Part shown: positions 34,873-48,600 of the stretch, in pieces
How positions within the stretch are numbered: the stretch's first letter is position 1
Layout of the letters: the number at the start of each line of letters is the position of its first letter
Assembly: GCF_027596085.1 (NCBI RefSeq)
Contig: NC_072464.1
Location: 19,826,456 to 19,890,455, forward strand
Direction: 5' to 3'
DNA: 64,000 nt
Origin: Anoplopoma fimbria
Lineage: Eukaryota > Chordata > Actinopteri > Perciformes > Anoplopomatidae
Made by a program: the position numbers and the translations under genes
Notes under the pieces: generated by a model
The model's input: the letters and a program-made list of their open reading frames with translations, nothing else
What the model was told of the DNA's origin: nothing
Databases searched by the model: none

Positions 34873-37800
34873 TTAAGGCTCACAGATCAGCGTTTCCACC
34901 ACAAACTCGCTCTCGAAGTGACGAATATTGCGGCAGTTCAAAGCTTCACGCTTCTGCATACCTGTAAGACAAAAAAAGGGATTACATGTACGGCTGAGGT
35001 CACCGGTTAGATTCCCTGTGAAGCTCCACGGACAGCAAAGATGAAACTGGGCTTAAAGCATCGAGGTGTGTTCAGACTGTTGTTGGAGGTGCTACGTTTA
35101 AGGGTTGCAAAGGCACGGGGAAGTTAAGCTCTGGAATTTAAACCTGCAAATCTTACATTTCAAAAACTGAACTTTAATGTGGGGAAATACACATAAAAAG
35201 TTATTTAAGCATGTTATGGTTAAAAGTATTCCCATTTAATTGAATGCACTCAGCCACGTATTCTTTCTTCACATGCACTATGGCTGTAACAAAGCCACGA
35301 GAAAAATACAAAGCATGTAGATTGATGCATAACAAAGCCACGAGAAAAATACAAAGCATGTAGATTGATGCATGTGATGCGGAACCAAAGTTCACAAGCG
35401 GGAAACTTTAGCTGTGCGCCGTTAGCGACAAATGCTGAGGTTAGCACAACGAACAAACCGATTTGTTAGTTTTCTCTGCTAAACTGAACCCACACCGAAC
35501 TGCGACTCCTAAACCGTGGTCTGAACTAAACCCTGACTTCTGTGTATTGTTACATCACTAGCCACATGTGATCTTTAAGCAACACATGGAGAACCAAATT
35601 CCTCTTTAAGGCTCTTTATATTGTCCCCATCTTGTCATTGTCACGTCCGTGTTTGTTGAAAAAAACAAATTATTTTCAATTTGTTTACACTGTCAACAGG
35701 GTGAAACTTATTTAGGTTTTCTGATTTCTTCTGTGGGAACTGTGGAACTGACTCCTTGTTGATACAAACATTAACCCCCCCCCGGTCTGTACGAGTATAA
35801 CAGAAACCCATATGGCCACATGTCTGAACGACACCAGAGCACGTTTGTTTAGGTGCAGCCTGGCGAAGCAAAAAGACACATCTATTACACCTAAATGTAA
35901 AAGTCATCTTAGTCAACTTAAATAAATAAAAGGCCTGAATGACTTCCTGTTCTTACCCAGAATCCTGTCTCTGCGCTGCAGCTTGAAGGTGTCTTTGCCG
36001 CGGCAGAGGTTGTAGATGAAGTAGCCGAGCTGGTCGACGTGCTCCAGGCGCTCCGTCACAATCATCTCCTCGTGGATCAGGTAAGACTGAGGCAGGTAGG
36101 TGCCGGCCTGGGAGGAGGGAGGACAAATAATGATGATTAATACACAATACATAATCACCACTTATACCTGCCAACCCTTAAATATACATTCTTTGCTCGT
36201 TGCAGTAAAAAGCCGTCATTGTGCTGAACAAACAATTCGAAACAATGACTTTCAGAGCTCAGTGCGTTGAAGCGCTTTCATTTGCTCTCTGCTGTAAAGG
36301 TTCAGTTCTGACCTCTTCATCACAGGAACATGTTTACTGTAAACTGAGATCAACAGTCTCTTCTCTGGTTCATCAAACCCAAACCACTTAAAACTGCTTG
36401 GTGGTTTGAACTGACTCACTATGATGACATTTTGTTTTATTATACCTGTTATTCAGTCATATGTGGGAAATACGCTTTCAGAGCGTATTGGATGAGAACA
36501 CCAACAACAGTCCCATTAAATATGTCCATTAAATATGGAGTTAAAGGCAGCAACTGGTTAGCCTAGCTTAGCATAATGCCTGGAAACGGGGAAACAGCGA
36601 GCCTGGCTCTGTCCATAGCTATTGATCTACTCATTTAACTCTGCAAGAATGTGAATAAGCTCATTTTCTGAAAGTGTTGAATTATTTAAAAGGTGAAACT
36701 TTAGTCCCACAAGTTCAAGAGATGTTGTCAGTTACCTTGACGTTGCTGAGCAGCTCCAAAAAGTCTCTGGGAGGCATGACGATGGAGGTGTTGAGCGGGA
36801 TGACGTAGCACTTGTTCAGACTCAGATCAAGGTAGGCGGTCAACCTCTGAAACAGAAGACAAACATTTACAAACCAAGAAAACTAGTACTTACAAAGCAG
36901 TATTTCTTTTCTCCATTAAAAATAAAAACAGATAAAAAGATTTACCTCAATGGTAAAAAAAGAACTAGGCCTTAATTTGGAACAGGCTTATATTAGAGAC
37001 ATACTATTATTTCAGATTTCTAAAAACGCATCCTTCGTGTTTACTTGTTGTCTTGATTGATTCATTTTAGTACATTTCCACAGCATAACTTCCATCAGCA
37101 CGACAACACATTAACCAATTCATTCCAGTACATTCACTTTTCAGTTTTTTAAATACAAAGCAAATAAACACTTTCGGCTGATTTTTTCAAATTAAAAGTC
37201 TTACAGCCTGCTTGTAATTGGTGGGTTTTTAATGTGAAAATCCACAGGAAGTGTTGACTTTCATTGACAGCTGCTCATTTGAATATTGGGTTATATATGT
37301 GACTTTTAGTTTAATCTTTCATATGGAGCTTTGTTGATTTACATGACATCTGGCCATCTGATGATCAATTAGTATATCAACAGAAATCATAATTTGCTAA
37401 TGATCTTTCAAGTCATTAGTGCTTCTAACAGGAAGAAGATGAAGTGGATCTGTGATAAAAGGCTGAGGGAGTCTCACCCGCTGGAAGTCGTGGACGATGT
37501 CAGCCGGGTCTCCTTCGCCGAACTCGGGCACGGGGACGCTGATGAGCTCCACCTGCTCCCTCTCCAGCACCCGGATCGTCTCCTCCAGCTGACGCAGTTG
37601 GAACTGGTTTGGCAGCTGCACCTCAATCTACGAAACCAGGCCAGACAATTAATTACCCAGCCCCACAACTAGTCATACAGGCGGTTATTTGGTGATTATT
37701 GCCATTGTGCACTTCCTCAAGGAGCAGATTTCGTCTCTCAAAGACGTGCCTGAACTTCGTTTATGGTTAGCATTTTTGGGGGAAATGGCCAAAATCCCAA

Positions 37801-40800
37801 AATTCTGAATGTTCAATACTTCTGAATTTCATACCGCAAACACCATATACCGTTTGGATATTCCAAATATATTACGGACATTCTTTGGACATGTTTACAG
37901 CGCATTCAAATTACGCGTCTAAATTGGGTTTTTACTGCCGACTGTGACACGTAGCCTCTTCACTGTTTACGTCAGCTCTGTGCATTGTACGCAAACAGTT
38001 TTCAGAGATGCATGCCAAAATATAAATACGTTTTTGGATGTGCACAGATATTGCAATGGCGACATTTTCAAAAGGGTGGTTTAAGGAGTGAAAGTGGGAG
38101 GCTGTGTTTGCAGGGTCGAACAAATCCGCTACGTTAATCGAAGTATGCACGGCTGCAAGTAAACTGTAATATAAGTGGGAATATTCCTTTTCATTAGCCA
38201 TGTAAACAGCTTAATAGGAACATTGTCATTTTTGGATATTAGGGCACAAACTGGAAAATTTTGAGCATGCCAACCTAGTCACTGACTTAATTAATAGATT
38301 ATCTAAATAGCTGCTGATCTGTCTCGTTCTAAACATTAACCGGCAAGGATCAAAGTTTTAAATCAAAAGTTTAACATTTTTTAAGATTACTAACATAAAG
38401 TAATATGGTGTGGAAAAGAAGAAGAAACAATGAACACAAAAAGCAAAATCTACAACTAACAAACAGTTTGAAAATGGCCGACTAAAACAAAGTAAACATG
38501 ATTTGAAGTTAAAACCAACAAAAACAACAACAGTGTGGTCCTTTGTGCTTGGAACTCAAGAAAAAAGGACCAAAGCTCTGCAGGTATTCACAGATTTAAA
38601 TCACTTTACTGTGAGTCCACTGGAGGATGAAGTAAATGAGTCAGTCAGTAACTAAGGTCACCAATCAATCAGTGACCCAGCCTGTAATGGTTAACTAGGC
38701 TGGAGCGAAAAAAAACCCCACACGTTTTGTGTCAAGTACGTGAATGGATGTGTTGTGTTGTACGACTTCATACCTCTTCGTCTTCCTCCTGGATCATGAA
38801 GTCTTCCTCGCGGTAGCCGACCCCGCACACAAACACCTGGCCCTCCTGCAGGGACGAGAGGAGGAGGGGGGAAAAAAAATAGATAATATGAGAAAGCAGA
38901 CAGAGAAATACCCATAATGAGTGAGTTAGGTCTCTAGTTTGATCCTGTATAGCTACAGTAGATATGGATGCATGTCAATGTGTTGAATGTAACACTGGCT
39001 GTTTCACTACACGAGACATTTCATATGTTGTTTAAAAACTGGTGAGACCTCCATCCCTGACTTTTTGATTAGAAGTTCTGTATAAAAACTACTCAAAGTC
39101 ACAAAATACATCAGTTTGCAGCGGAAATGTTTTTGCTAGATGTGTGTCACTGAAAAGAAGATAACCGAGACTTTATTCTTTAATGTTGTCTTTAAACGTT
39201 TAGGGGGAAACAAAAGCTGACCAATCACAGCTCTGGATCTTCGTCGTCCAGGAGACAGCCTCAGCCTCGTCTCTTCTCCCCCTGTGTGATTGGTCTCCTC
39301 GACTCTGTCTCCTATGAGGCTTCTCTTTTCAGGTTTTTCATGGCAGAGAAGACGTCGTAGCACCAGGAAGTTTCTTGACGTGGTCCTGGATCCATGTTGT
39401 GTTTACATGTTTGTCTACCTTATATCATCACTCTGTTTCTCTTCCTGACGGTTTTTTTCCCTTTTAACCTGGTAAATTCATTATTTTGGAGGGTTCTTCC
39501 TAATCTGAATTAAGGGTTTTATATGCCCTAGATCAGTGATTCTCAAATGGGGGTACGTGAAGGCACTCCAGTGGGTACGTGAGATTTTTTTTTAAATTTT
39601 ATTATTTAAAATTAGCATCCATTCAAAAATCCTTTAAAAATAGTTATTTAATAAACATTCAATAAAATATAATTGTAAGTTCATGAACTGAATTCAATGC
39701 AACAATGCAATCTTCAGTGTTGACAGTTTAATAAATCAGACACTGATGGCAGAGCGCTGAGTATTACATATTTTTTCAACCAAAAAATGCTTTGTGCTTG
39801 TTAGGGGGTACATGGCTGAAATACATATTTCACAGGGGGTACATCACTGAAAAAAGGTTGAGAACCACTGCCCTAGATTGTAAAACCCTTCGAGGCAGAT
39901 TTATGATTTAGGGGAAATAAAACTGACTATCTTGCAGCTGCTGCTTCTCCTACAGTGTAGCTTTGGCGGCTCGCTACGCTGTAACCTATAATGCACGACT
40001 GTAAATCCATCTCAAAACTGACAAGCGGACTCCTGAAACAGCTGCCCTTGACCCCCTAAAACAAACTTTACATGTGTTACCCCACTAAAGGAAAACTGTA
40101 TCTGTGTGGCTGTAGATTTATAGTCAGGTTGTATGCCACAAAGAGTTCAAATCACCAGGACATAACAAAACTAACCAAAGGAGGAAATACTGTAACGTGT
40201 AAGTGTTGACATTGAACACAGGTAGATTCATTTATCTTAAAGAATCTCACAGCTGTATTTCCCGCTTTGACTTATTCCACTTTGCTCCAGTTATTAATCT
40301 CCAGTAATCTGTTCATCATTCACACTGTTATAAAAACCTGCCCGAGTAGGTGGAGTCAGCACCTGACATAAAAAAACAGCTCACAGCAGTTGTACTTGCT
40401 TCAACCTGTCCAGTTTGTCAGCGCACATTTTGTCCTGAAATATGGGATGAACACGCCATGCTCGTTATGTTGACTACAACCCTAATAAAGGCTTTATCAG
40501 TTGATTTTCTTATAACTATCATGTTTTATTTGATTGTGATCTATTGCATACATGATGTGCTTGCGTGGCTGTTTGTTGTGAAGCCTCTCACGTCGTGTCT
40601 CCAGACTTATAAGTTGTAAACTTCTTCTTGGCCTCAACTCTTTGGGATCTGGACGAGACAATAAGCTAATTTTAAAGCTGCAAGTTCTAATCCCCTTTCC
40701 TGTTACTCTGATCATTTATATTGTTTAATTTACCTCTGGTTCCCACCATTGTTGGGGCTGGTAGCTCACCTCCAGGATGTAAAAGCGGTACAGGTAGGCC

Positions 40801-43800
40801 CCTCCAACCACCACTCCGGACAGCATGAGGGCCAGACCGAGGCACATGCACCAGCACCAGGCCCGAGACTGGTGACGCACCGGCAGAGCTGCCTCAGCAT
40901 CCTGGAGGAGGAGGAGGAGGAGGAGGAGAAGAACACGGGTTCATTAGACATCATGAAGTTTGAATGTTTCCGCCATATTCATTTATTCAGGGATAAGACG
41001 AGATGTCCTTTAACCACATATTTACTATAAACACAAGAGAAGAGAAAAACATTTTTAAGAGATCAACGTGTCTGATTATGATCTTATATCACTTGCTGGT
41101 TATTTGAGTTTCCATTATTTCTACAATTCATCATTAGTGTGTTTTCTGTTTTTGCCGTTTAAACTGATGAAAGAAAAATAAAGCTGTGATATTTTTTTAA
41201 AAGGGATCGCATCAAATGGGAACTAAAGCATCCTGAAAAACACACAGCATCTCAAGTGGTGACTCTGTGCTGTTTCAGTGGCTGTAGCTTAAAAAAGTCC
41301 AACCAATAAAGCCGATAAACAGATGCTGGGTGCTAGATGAGCACCCAGTGGTTACTTAACTACTCCCTTGGTGTATATATAAGGATACATGAAAGCAGGA
41401 AGACCATTACCGTTGCCTAGTTTTCTACTCCTTCACCTCTCCCTCTATTCTGCTTTAAATTAATTTGAATTATGTGCAAAACATTTTTAGTATGTCCAAG
41501 AAAGTTAAATGATCGTGTGTGTATGCTGGAGTTTGACTAATCATTGATAAGGATGGCAACATATCATATGATAGTTCCAATAAAAAAAAATAAAAAAATC
41601 AGTCCTTATCATTTTTTACTGTTTCATTTCCGTCATGGAAAACATTGGAATGACGAACCCCCGTGTTGTGTGTTTGTGCACCTAAACAAGCTCGAGAAAC
41701 GTGAGACTTTGAGCTGAGCCAAGTGGAAAGGAGGATTGTGGGTAAATATTCAATGGTGCAGAGGTAACCAGGGCTTATCATCATCAGACAAACATCAGCA
41801 AGGTGGACTTTGAGCAAGGCGGATAAAGAACCAGGTCTTTTTTTCCAGAACAAGCCCCGACTCGTCTCCTGCTGCTACAAACAGAAAACTTTTTTTTCAG
41901 ACTGGGAGAAACCTCGTCTGAGGAATCATTAATGTGAGACTTTCTGGACTGAGGTTATGCCTGAAAACACAACCTGGTGGTTTCACTTACAGAAACACTG
42001 ACTGATGCATTTAGCTGTTCATTTTCAAAACACACTTCTCATGAATTTACTTAAGCGGTTCTAGGGGAAACATCTGGTGTTAAGTATGAATCACCTTTAG
42101 GGAGCTTTTACAAGTCATAGTCCATTTGGCGATTCAGAAATAAATACTTTTGTTTCACTTACTTTCTAGTCTATTTAGTTCTCTTTAAATGTTAAATGTT
42201 GGCTTGTGAAAGCGCTCTTAGAAGGCAACATCTTAAACTATTAAATTAAATTAACCGCTCAGTCTACAAAACATAAAAAAAAGAATGAAAAATCCCATCA
42301 TAAACTCACAGAGCCTCTTTAAATGGCTGTTTTTTAACACTCCAAAACCTTAATGTATTAAGAATTTATTCTGAGAAAAGCAGCAAAACCTCACATTTAA
42401 AAAGAGACGAACCAGAGATTTTTGTTTAAGGAGCTACTTAAAAAGGACTAACTGATCAACTTTATGTTTCTGACATTATGTTTGAGCAGAATTGCCTTTG
42501 GTTTCCCACAATGCCACACTTCATAACACATGGAAACAAACAAACACCTTGAAGGAACAGCTCTACAAACATTGTACGATAAAAACATAATTTAGCTTGA
42601 GAAAAGGGACATTTTGTTAAAAGTCAAGAATTTGCAGTTTTCAGATATCCAAACTGAAGTTGCTCTTTTTAAAAATATGTCACCGTCAAAAGCTAATAAA
42701 CTCAAAAAAAATGGAGTGTTTCATACTGTAATAAACTTAAAAACAACCTATATAATAAACAGTAGATAATTATTCTATTATTAAGTCTTTCTGCCCTCGG
42801 TGGGTATTCTGTTAGTCATCATTAAACATATTTCCTGACATAGACACAGTCCACCTTCAATTTAACATTCAAATTAGAATTTTGATACATTGAATATGAT
42901 AATACATGAGTCAGCATCTCAGGAAACACAAAAAACACGAAAAAACCGCAGGCCAGTAGCTCAGAATTCACCTCAATATACCGACAGCAAATGACAAAAC
43001 TGCCCAAATGTTGTGTAACGTCTTTTCTTCTTCTTTGATTAGTGAGAAGAATGATGAGAAACGTTAAGAAAAGAGGAACCAACGAATGGGTGTCCGAAGA
43101 GAGGAAGTGAGGGTATACCCTTTAAAAAGAGGAAAGTGCAGAGCAGCTAACACTGATGATGTCAGATGAAGTGTATTCGACGGGCCGAATGGCTGACAGA
43201 GACACTAAAAGGGAACATTTCCTGAGGCTGTAAAGCTCAGGACATCTCTGCTGAGTGAACGTTTGTTGGATTCACTCAAGCTCCCTTTGACCACGAGGGG
43301 AAATAAAAGAGAGGAAGCGAAGGGGAAATAACAGAGAAAGGAGAGGAGGATGTTTCTATTTACCGAACATCCTCAGCAGACAGATGAGAACATCAAACAA
43401 GTCAAGTTTAGAGACTTTCCGCTGCTGAAATGGTAACTGTCAGGCAGGTGGTGTTCCTCCAACAGCAAACATAACATTTATTATCTAGTTTAAGAGCTAG
43501 AACTTTATTTATCCTGAGGGGAAACTGATGCAGTATATGCAGTACAAAGTAGAAAAGAGTGATAAATGGAGTGTAGATGGTTAATTAAAAATAAAAAAGG
43601 TTAATTATGTTTTTTTTATATTGCACATTATGCCCCCTAAATCAGAACATTTTATTGAAGATTTAACGAACAGATGTGAAAGTTAAGCATAAAAAAAAAA
43701 ATACGAGTCAGTGTGTATCAAAAGGTCTCCACAATATGAAGTCAGGTAAAGCTTGCCAATCCCAACACGAGTATATTTTAAAATATGAGCCACAATCCAA

Positions 43801-44640
43801 AAGAGAATAATTCTCTCCAGACCAAAGCAGCAGGATGTTGCTGTGGAAGTTGTGGTTGAAATGAGCAGCAACATATGAAAGTTTTCCTGCACAGTTCACT
43901 ATCTGCCTGCCCCAAAAAACACAGATTTTCTCCTTTGATTGTGATGCAGCAACATTGAGCTGATTAAGTACGTAGCAGATTTGTAAATATTCTTTAGAGG
44001 CCTACTTTATACTATGAACTATTTTGCACGTTCCTGCACAAAGTCTTTGTTTCTTGACTTTTTCATACTTGTTTTTTTAAATTTTCATCTTCTCTTACTT
44101 TGTTTATTGTTATGCACCAAAACTCAAAGGCAAATTCTGTGTATGTGAAAACCTGGCAATGAACCGGTATTTCTACCGTTTACCCGGCGACCGATGAGAT
44201 AAAAGATAAAATAACTGCCGGTCTCCTGGTTTTATAAAGCCACTGTGCAGTGTTTTGGCGTCTCATGAGTCTTGAAACTCATTAACCTGTTACTTAAACT
44301 GGACTTTTGTTTTTTTGATTGCATTACATCATCACATGGCGATTATCTGATTGGCACAAACTCTGCAGCTCACTTCACTGCCCGGTCAACGGGTCACGCT
44401 GATGAATTTTATGAACGTCTTCTGTTGAAACACGAAGCAAACTACTTCAAACTGCTACACGCAAAGAATGTAAAAGTTTTTACATTTTAAATAATAAACT
44501 GTTTCCCATGTTCCTGTTTCAAATAACAAGTGAGCCCTGGATTGTGATGCAGTGATCCATCTCCCTGTTTCACAACAGTCTGCTAAAGCTTCACCGACAA
44601 CAGGACCCAACAGGTCTTTAGACCGCCATTTCATAACTCC

Positions 44641-44709
<69 letters not shown>

Positions 44710-45556
44710 CCTCATTAGCACAATCATGTGTCAACACAGTGAAGTATGTCAACTTCTCACAGCAGGAACAACATGTACAGTCAGAAACACGCTCACGGAG
44801 GAGCGGATGTTGAAGCTGCAGCTAAAGATTATTTCCATTAAAAAAAAAAAATAGAAGTAGTTTTAAAAAAACAAACTGTTTTTTCAAATGTCTTGTATTG
44901 TCCAACCAATTTTCCAACACGACATGTTTAATATTTAATTAAATAAAGCGGGGAAAAGCCTCGTCTTTGTGAAGCTGAAACAGGAGAAGGTTTTGTATTT
45001 TTAATATGTATAATTAATTGCTAACTATTGTTGTTTAGTTTTCTTTCCATCTACTACTCGTCAATTAATTCACATATTTTCAACCCGAGTTGATGATTCG
45101 AGAAGTACTTATCATTTTCTCACATAAATATTATGACAATTCATAACTATGTAAAGTAAGCAAAGGCCAGAATAATTATTTTACTATCATGTGCAAAAAG
45201 AAATGCATAACATCCTCACATGATAGAAACTGGCACCATCCTGTATTTGAAAACAGACCGTTTTTCATAAAGGAACTGATTCTCATGCATTCAGCCTTTT
45301 ATATCTTAATAAACTGTCAAAAACAAACTGCCAAACAACTTCCCCTTCTGTTCTCAAAACTGTCCGTCCAACTCTGTTATGATTATTTTATTTACTTTGA
45401 TCTCCACTGTTGGCTTTCTGGTCTCATTTTGAAAGTTTTTTTTTTTAGCACAGAAATCCCCAGTGTGGGTTAGATGTGGGGAGGACGGAGGCAGCTGGTT
45501 CATCTGGGCTGCATTCACATCACACCGTCGAGCTACAACAGGGATCAATGACTGTC

Positions 45557-45632
<76 letters not shown>

Positions 45633-48600
45633 GTTAAAGTGAAACTTCTTTAGCGTCAGGATGATCAGAATTGTTTTCTTAAAGTCTCTGCAATCAAAGA
45701 GGGTTTTTGGGAGTATTCTCTTTAACAATGAGGGGAAAGAATCTCTTCTCTAGCCTGAATATATTAAGATAACTAATACATAATATATATATATATATAT
45801 ATATATCCTGAAATATGGTTAAAACACACACTACCACCAAGCAGTGGGAAGTATGGCCCTGATCCTATACATCTTTCAGTCCTCAGGTAAATATCTTAAG
45901 CGGATAAGCCGGCGGTGCTCTGAGCATCGTCTCACCTGAGAGCAGGTAATGTTTCTGTCTCCGTGGAGACAGGTGAGTATCAGTGTCCAGGACACAGGTT
46001 TCGTTTCCCTGGAACTCCATTCTCTGCTCTGAGCTGCACACGGCCTCTGTGGGGCGGCTGTGGCACATGAGGTAGAGCGCTTGTCCCGTAACCACAAGGT
46101 TGGTGGTTCAAACCCCTCTACCGGCAACATGCCGAGGTGTCCTTGAGCAAGACATCTAACCCCAAGTTGCTCCCCGGGCGCTTCATTGCAGCCCACTGCT
46201 CCTCCGGGATGGGTTAAATGCAGAGAAATAACTTCCCCTGACTAATAAAGGCTTAATTAAAAGGCGATAAGGATCTCGACACACATGGAAGACTGTGGTC
46301 AAAACGTTACCGGAAAAAAAACCCTCTGTAGTTCTGGGAAATGGAACTTTACTTTTTCACAATGTGTCTTCCATCAAACTGAAACTCTTCAGTCTTGTTT
46401 TTCTTACAAATTACCTTACAAACCTAATAAGCTTGACTGAACATTTCCATGAACCATTGTGAACCCACACTGATACACCACAGGAATCCCTCGGCTTATT
46501 GTATTCAGATCTCTGCGACATTACACACGCACACAAAAAAAACAACTTCTGGTCGTCATGGCTAACTGGATGATGACACTAATCTGCACATGATCGGCCT
46601 GTTACAGTGCAAATGATCAACAGACACATCCAGTTATTAAAGTCCATGAAAACAATAAAATAGAAAACTAAAGTTAAACTATAACCCGAAGCCAACTGAA
46701 ATGGTGAAATAGTGTCCACTCCTTTTTCTTTGCCATTAAACCACTTAGACAACAAATGTAAAAAGAGCCATCACACTTGAAAAAGTAAAAAAACTAAAAC
46801 AGACTAGGGACATAACCAGAGCTGCAGCTACAGATTATAACATTTCCAATGTGATACGAGTCTACATTTGTTCAGCCGACGTTCTAAAACCAAAAGATAT
46901 TTACCAACTGTCATATGTGACAAAATAAGGCCGAATATCGGCACATTAAAAAGGAGCTGGAACCAGCAAAGCTTTGGCATTTTACGTTAGAAAGAGGACT
47001 GAAACGATTATTCGATAATCAAAATTGATGCCTCCGTTTTAACTACAACATGTTCATCTCGTATTTGCTGTAAATCTGGTTCTCTGCATCCTATAAGGTT
47101 TGCACTGGGTGAAGGGTCTCTGAGCTGCTGGGTGAGGGGGTGGGGGGGATGGGGGTGGAGGTCGTGGATCTGCCTGGTTGGTTAATCTTCTCTCTTCTTG
47201 AGTCTAAGCGATCGGCGCCCCTGTAGGAGGCTGCTAAGTCTCTCCGGCTGAGTCTCTATCTGACCGATTAAACCATAATCCTTTCCAAGCAGTCTGCATG
47301 CCTCAGACGACAGTCGGAGGACGCACAGGCCGAGAGCGGCAGCAAGTAGCTCAGGGAGAGAATTCAGGCTGTAATCCTGTAATGTAGCCACGAATGTACG
47401 CTACCGTTGGAAAGTTTGGAATCCCCCAACACATAAGCTTGATTGGGAGAAGTTAATGCATTAAGGTTGTAGTCCGTCCTCTTAGCAAATACTTTTTTTG
47501 AAGGGTTTGTCTTGTACATGAAGAAAAAAAACCCGGCTGTGCAACAGATTAACCAGGATTTACAATTTAAAGGACGGAAAGAGACAAAGATCCCTTTGGG
47601 CAGCAGATCGATATGAATATAAGGAATCACCAGTCATTGGTGAGAGAAACTGGAAGCTAGTATTAAAATGTGTGCACATTTGCTTATGAATAGGTTCCTG
47701 TTTCAGTGTGGAAGTGCAGAAAAATACTTCCTATATCTAGCTAGAACAAACAGGCTGCTTCAGCAAACATTTTCTTTGAAATTCGAATGAATACATAATG
47801 AGGTTAGTCTAGTAAAGGCAGGTCAATCAGTTGAACATAATGCGGAACATCAAGTCACATTTTAGACCTATTCAATCTCACCACTGAGTAGAATGCAGAG
47901 GGCCCAAAGAAAAATGTACTAAATCAATATTCAATTGCATCCTTGTGGTTCAATAGAGACCCAGGATGAGTTCAACTTTTCTGGACTGGAAAACAAATCC
48001 ATAATCCAACAGTATCCTCCCCTGTCATGCAACACTGTGGGGACAACAACTAAATGGAAGTTTTTCAAATGCAATTGTCACATATGATGTGTTTAAAGCT
48101 CTGTTAAAAGAGCCATTAGAGGAGTAAGGCAGAAAAAACATCAATTTAACAGCTGATTCCAAACTTTTGGATGGCAGTGTTGGTACCAATATATCTGAAA
48201 GCAGGAACTACAAAACTGTTATCCGTCAAATGACTGTTCCTTCTAAAGTCATAAAGTACGCCAGACATCTTCATTCCTAAAAAGAATGGACCTAAAGCGG
48301 TTTGGTTGTATATTTTTGAGTTTGTACCAAATGTACAAAAGTGCAGCCAGCAGACTGAAGTGAAGTGTGATTTGCATCGAGAAAGTTCCTGGCAGACAGA
48401 GATGGAAATAGATGGAAATTATTTCTATGAACGAGTTACCTGCTAACTGCAGCGAGATCTACACAAAGAACACTATTAGAGATGAAGGACAGTGACCTTA
48501 GGTTGGGGCTGCCTGCAACTAATGACTATTATCATTCTTAATTAATCATTTGGTGTAAATAATGTCAGAAAACTGTTCAAAATCATAATTTCTCTCAATC

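Noticed and set aside
46051..46125. Possible tRNA gene
   Set aside because: A- and B-box words are present, but the cloverleaf arms do not pair and the sequence continues as a SINE body. The same holds for 6135-6206.
47182..47391. 69-aa minus-strand open frame (MATLQDYSLNSLPELLAAAL start)
   Set aside because: It looks protein-like, but I found no splice sites in phase, no promoter and no known family. It abuts a degraded transposon end, so it may be a fragment of a mobile element.
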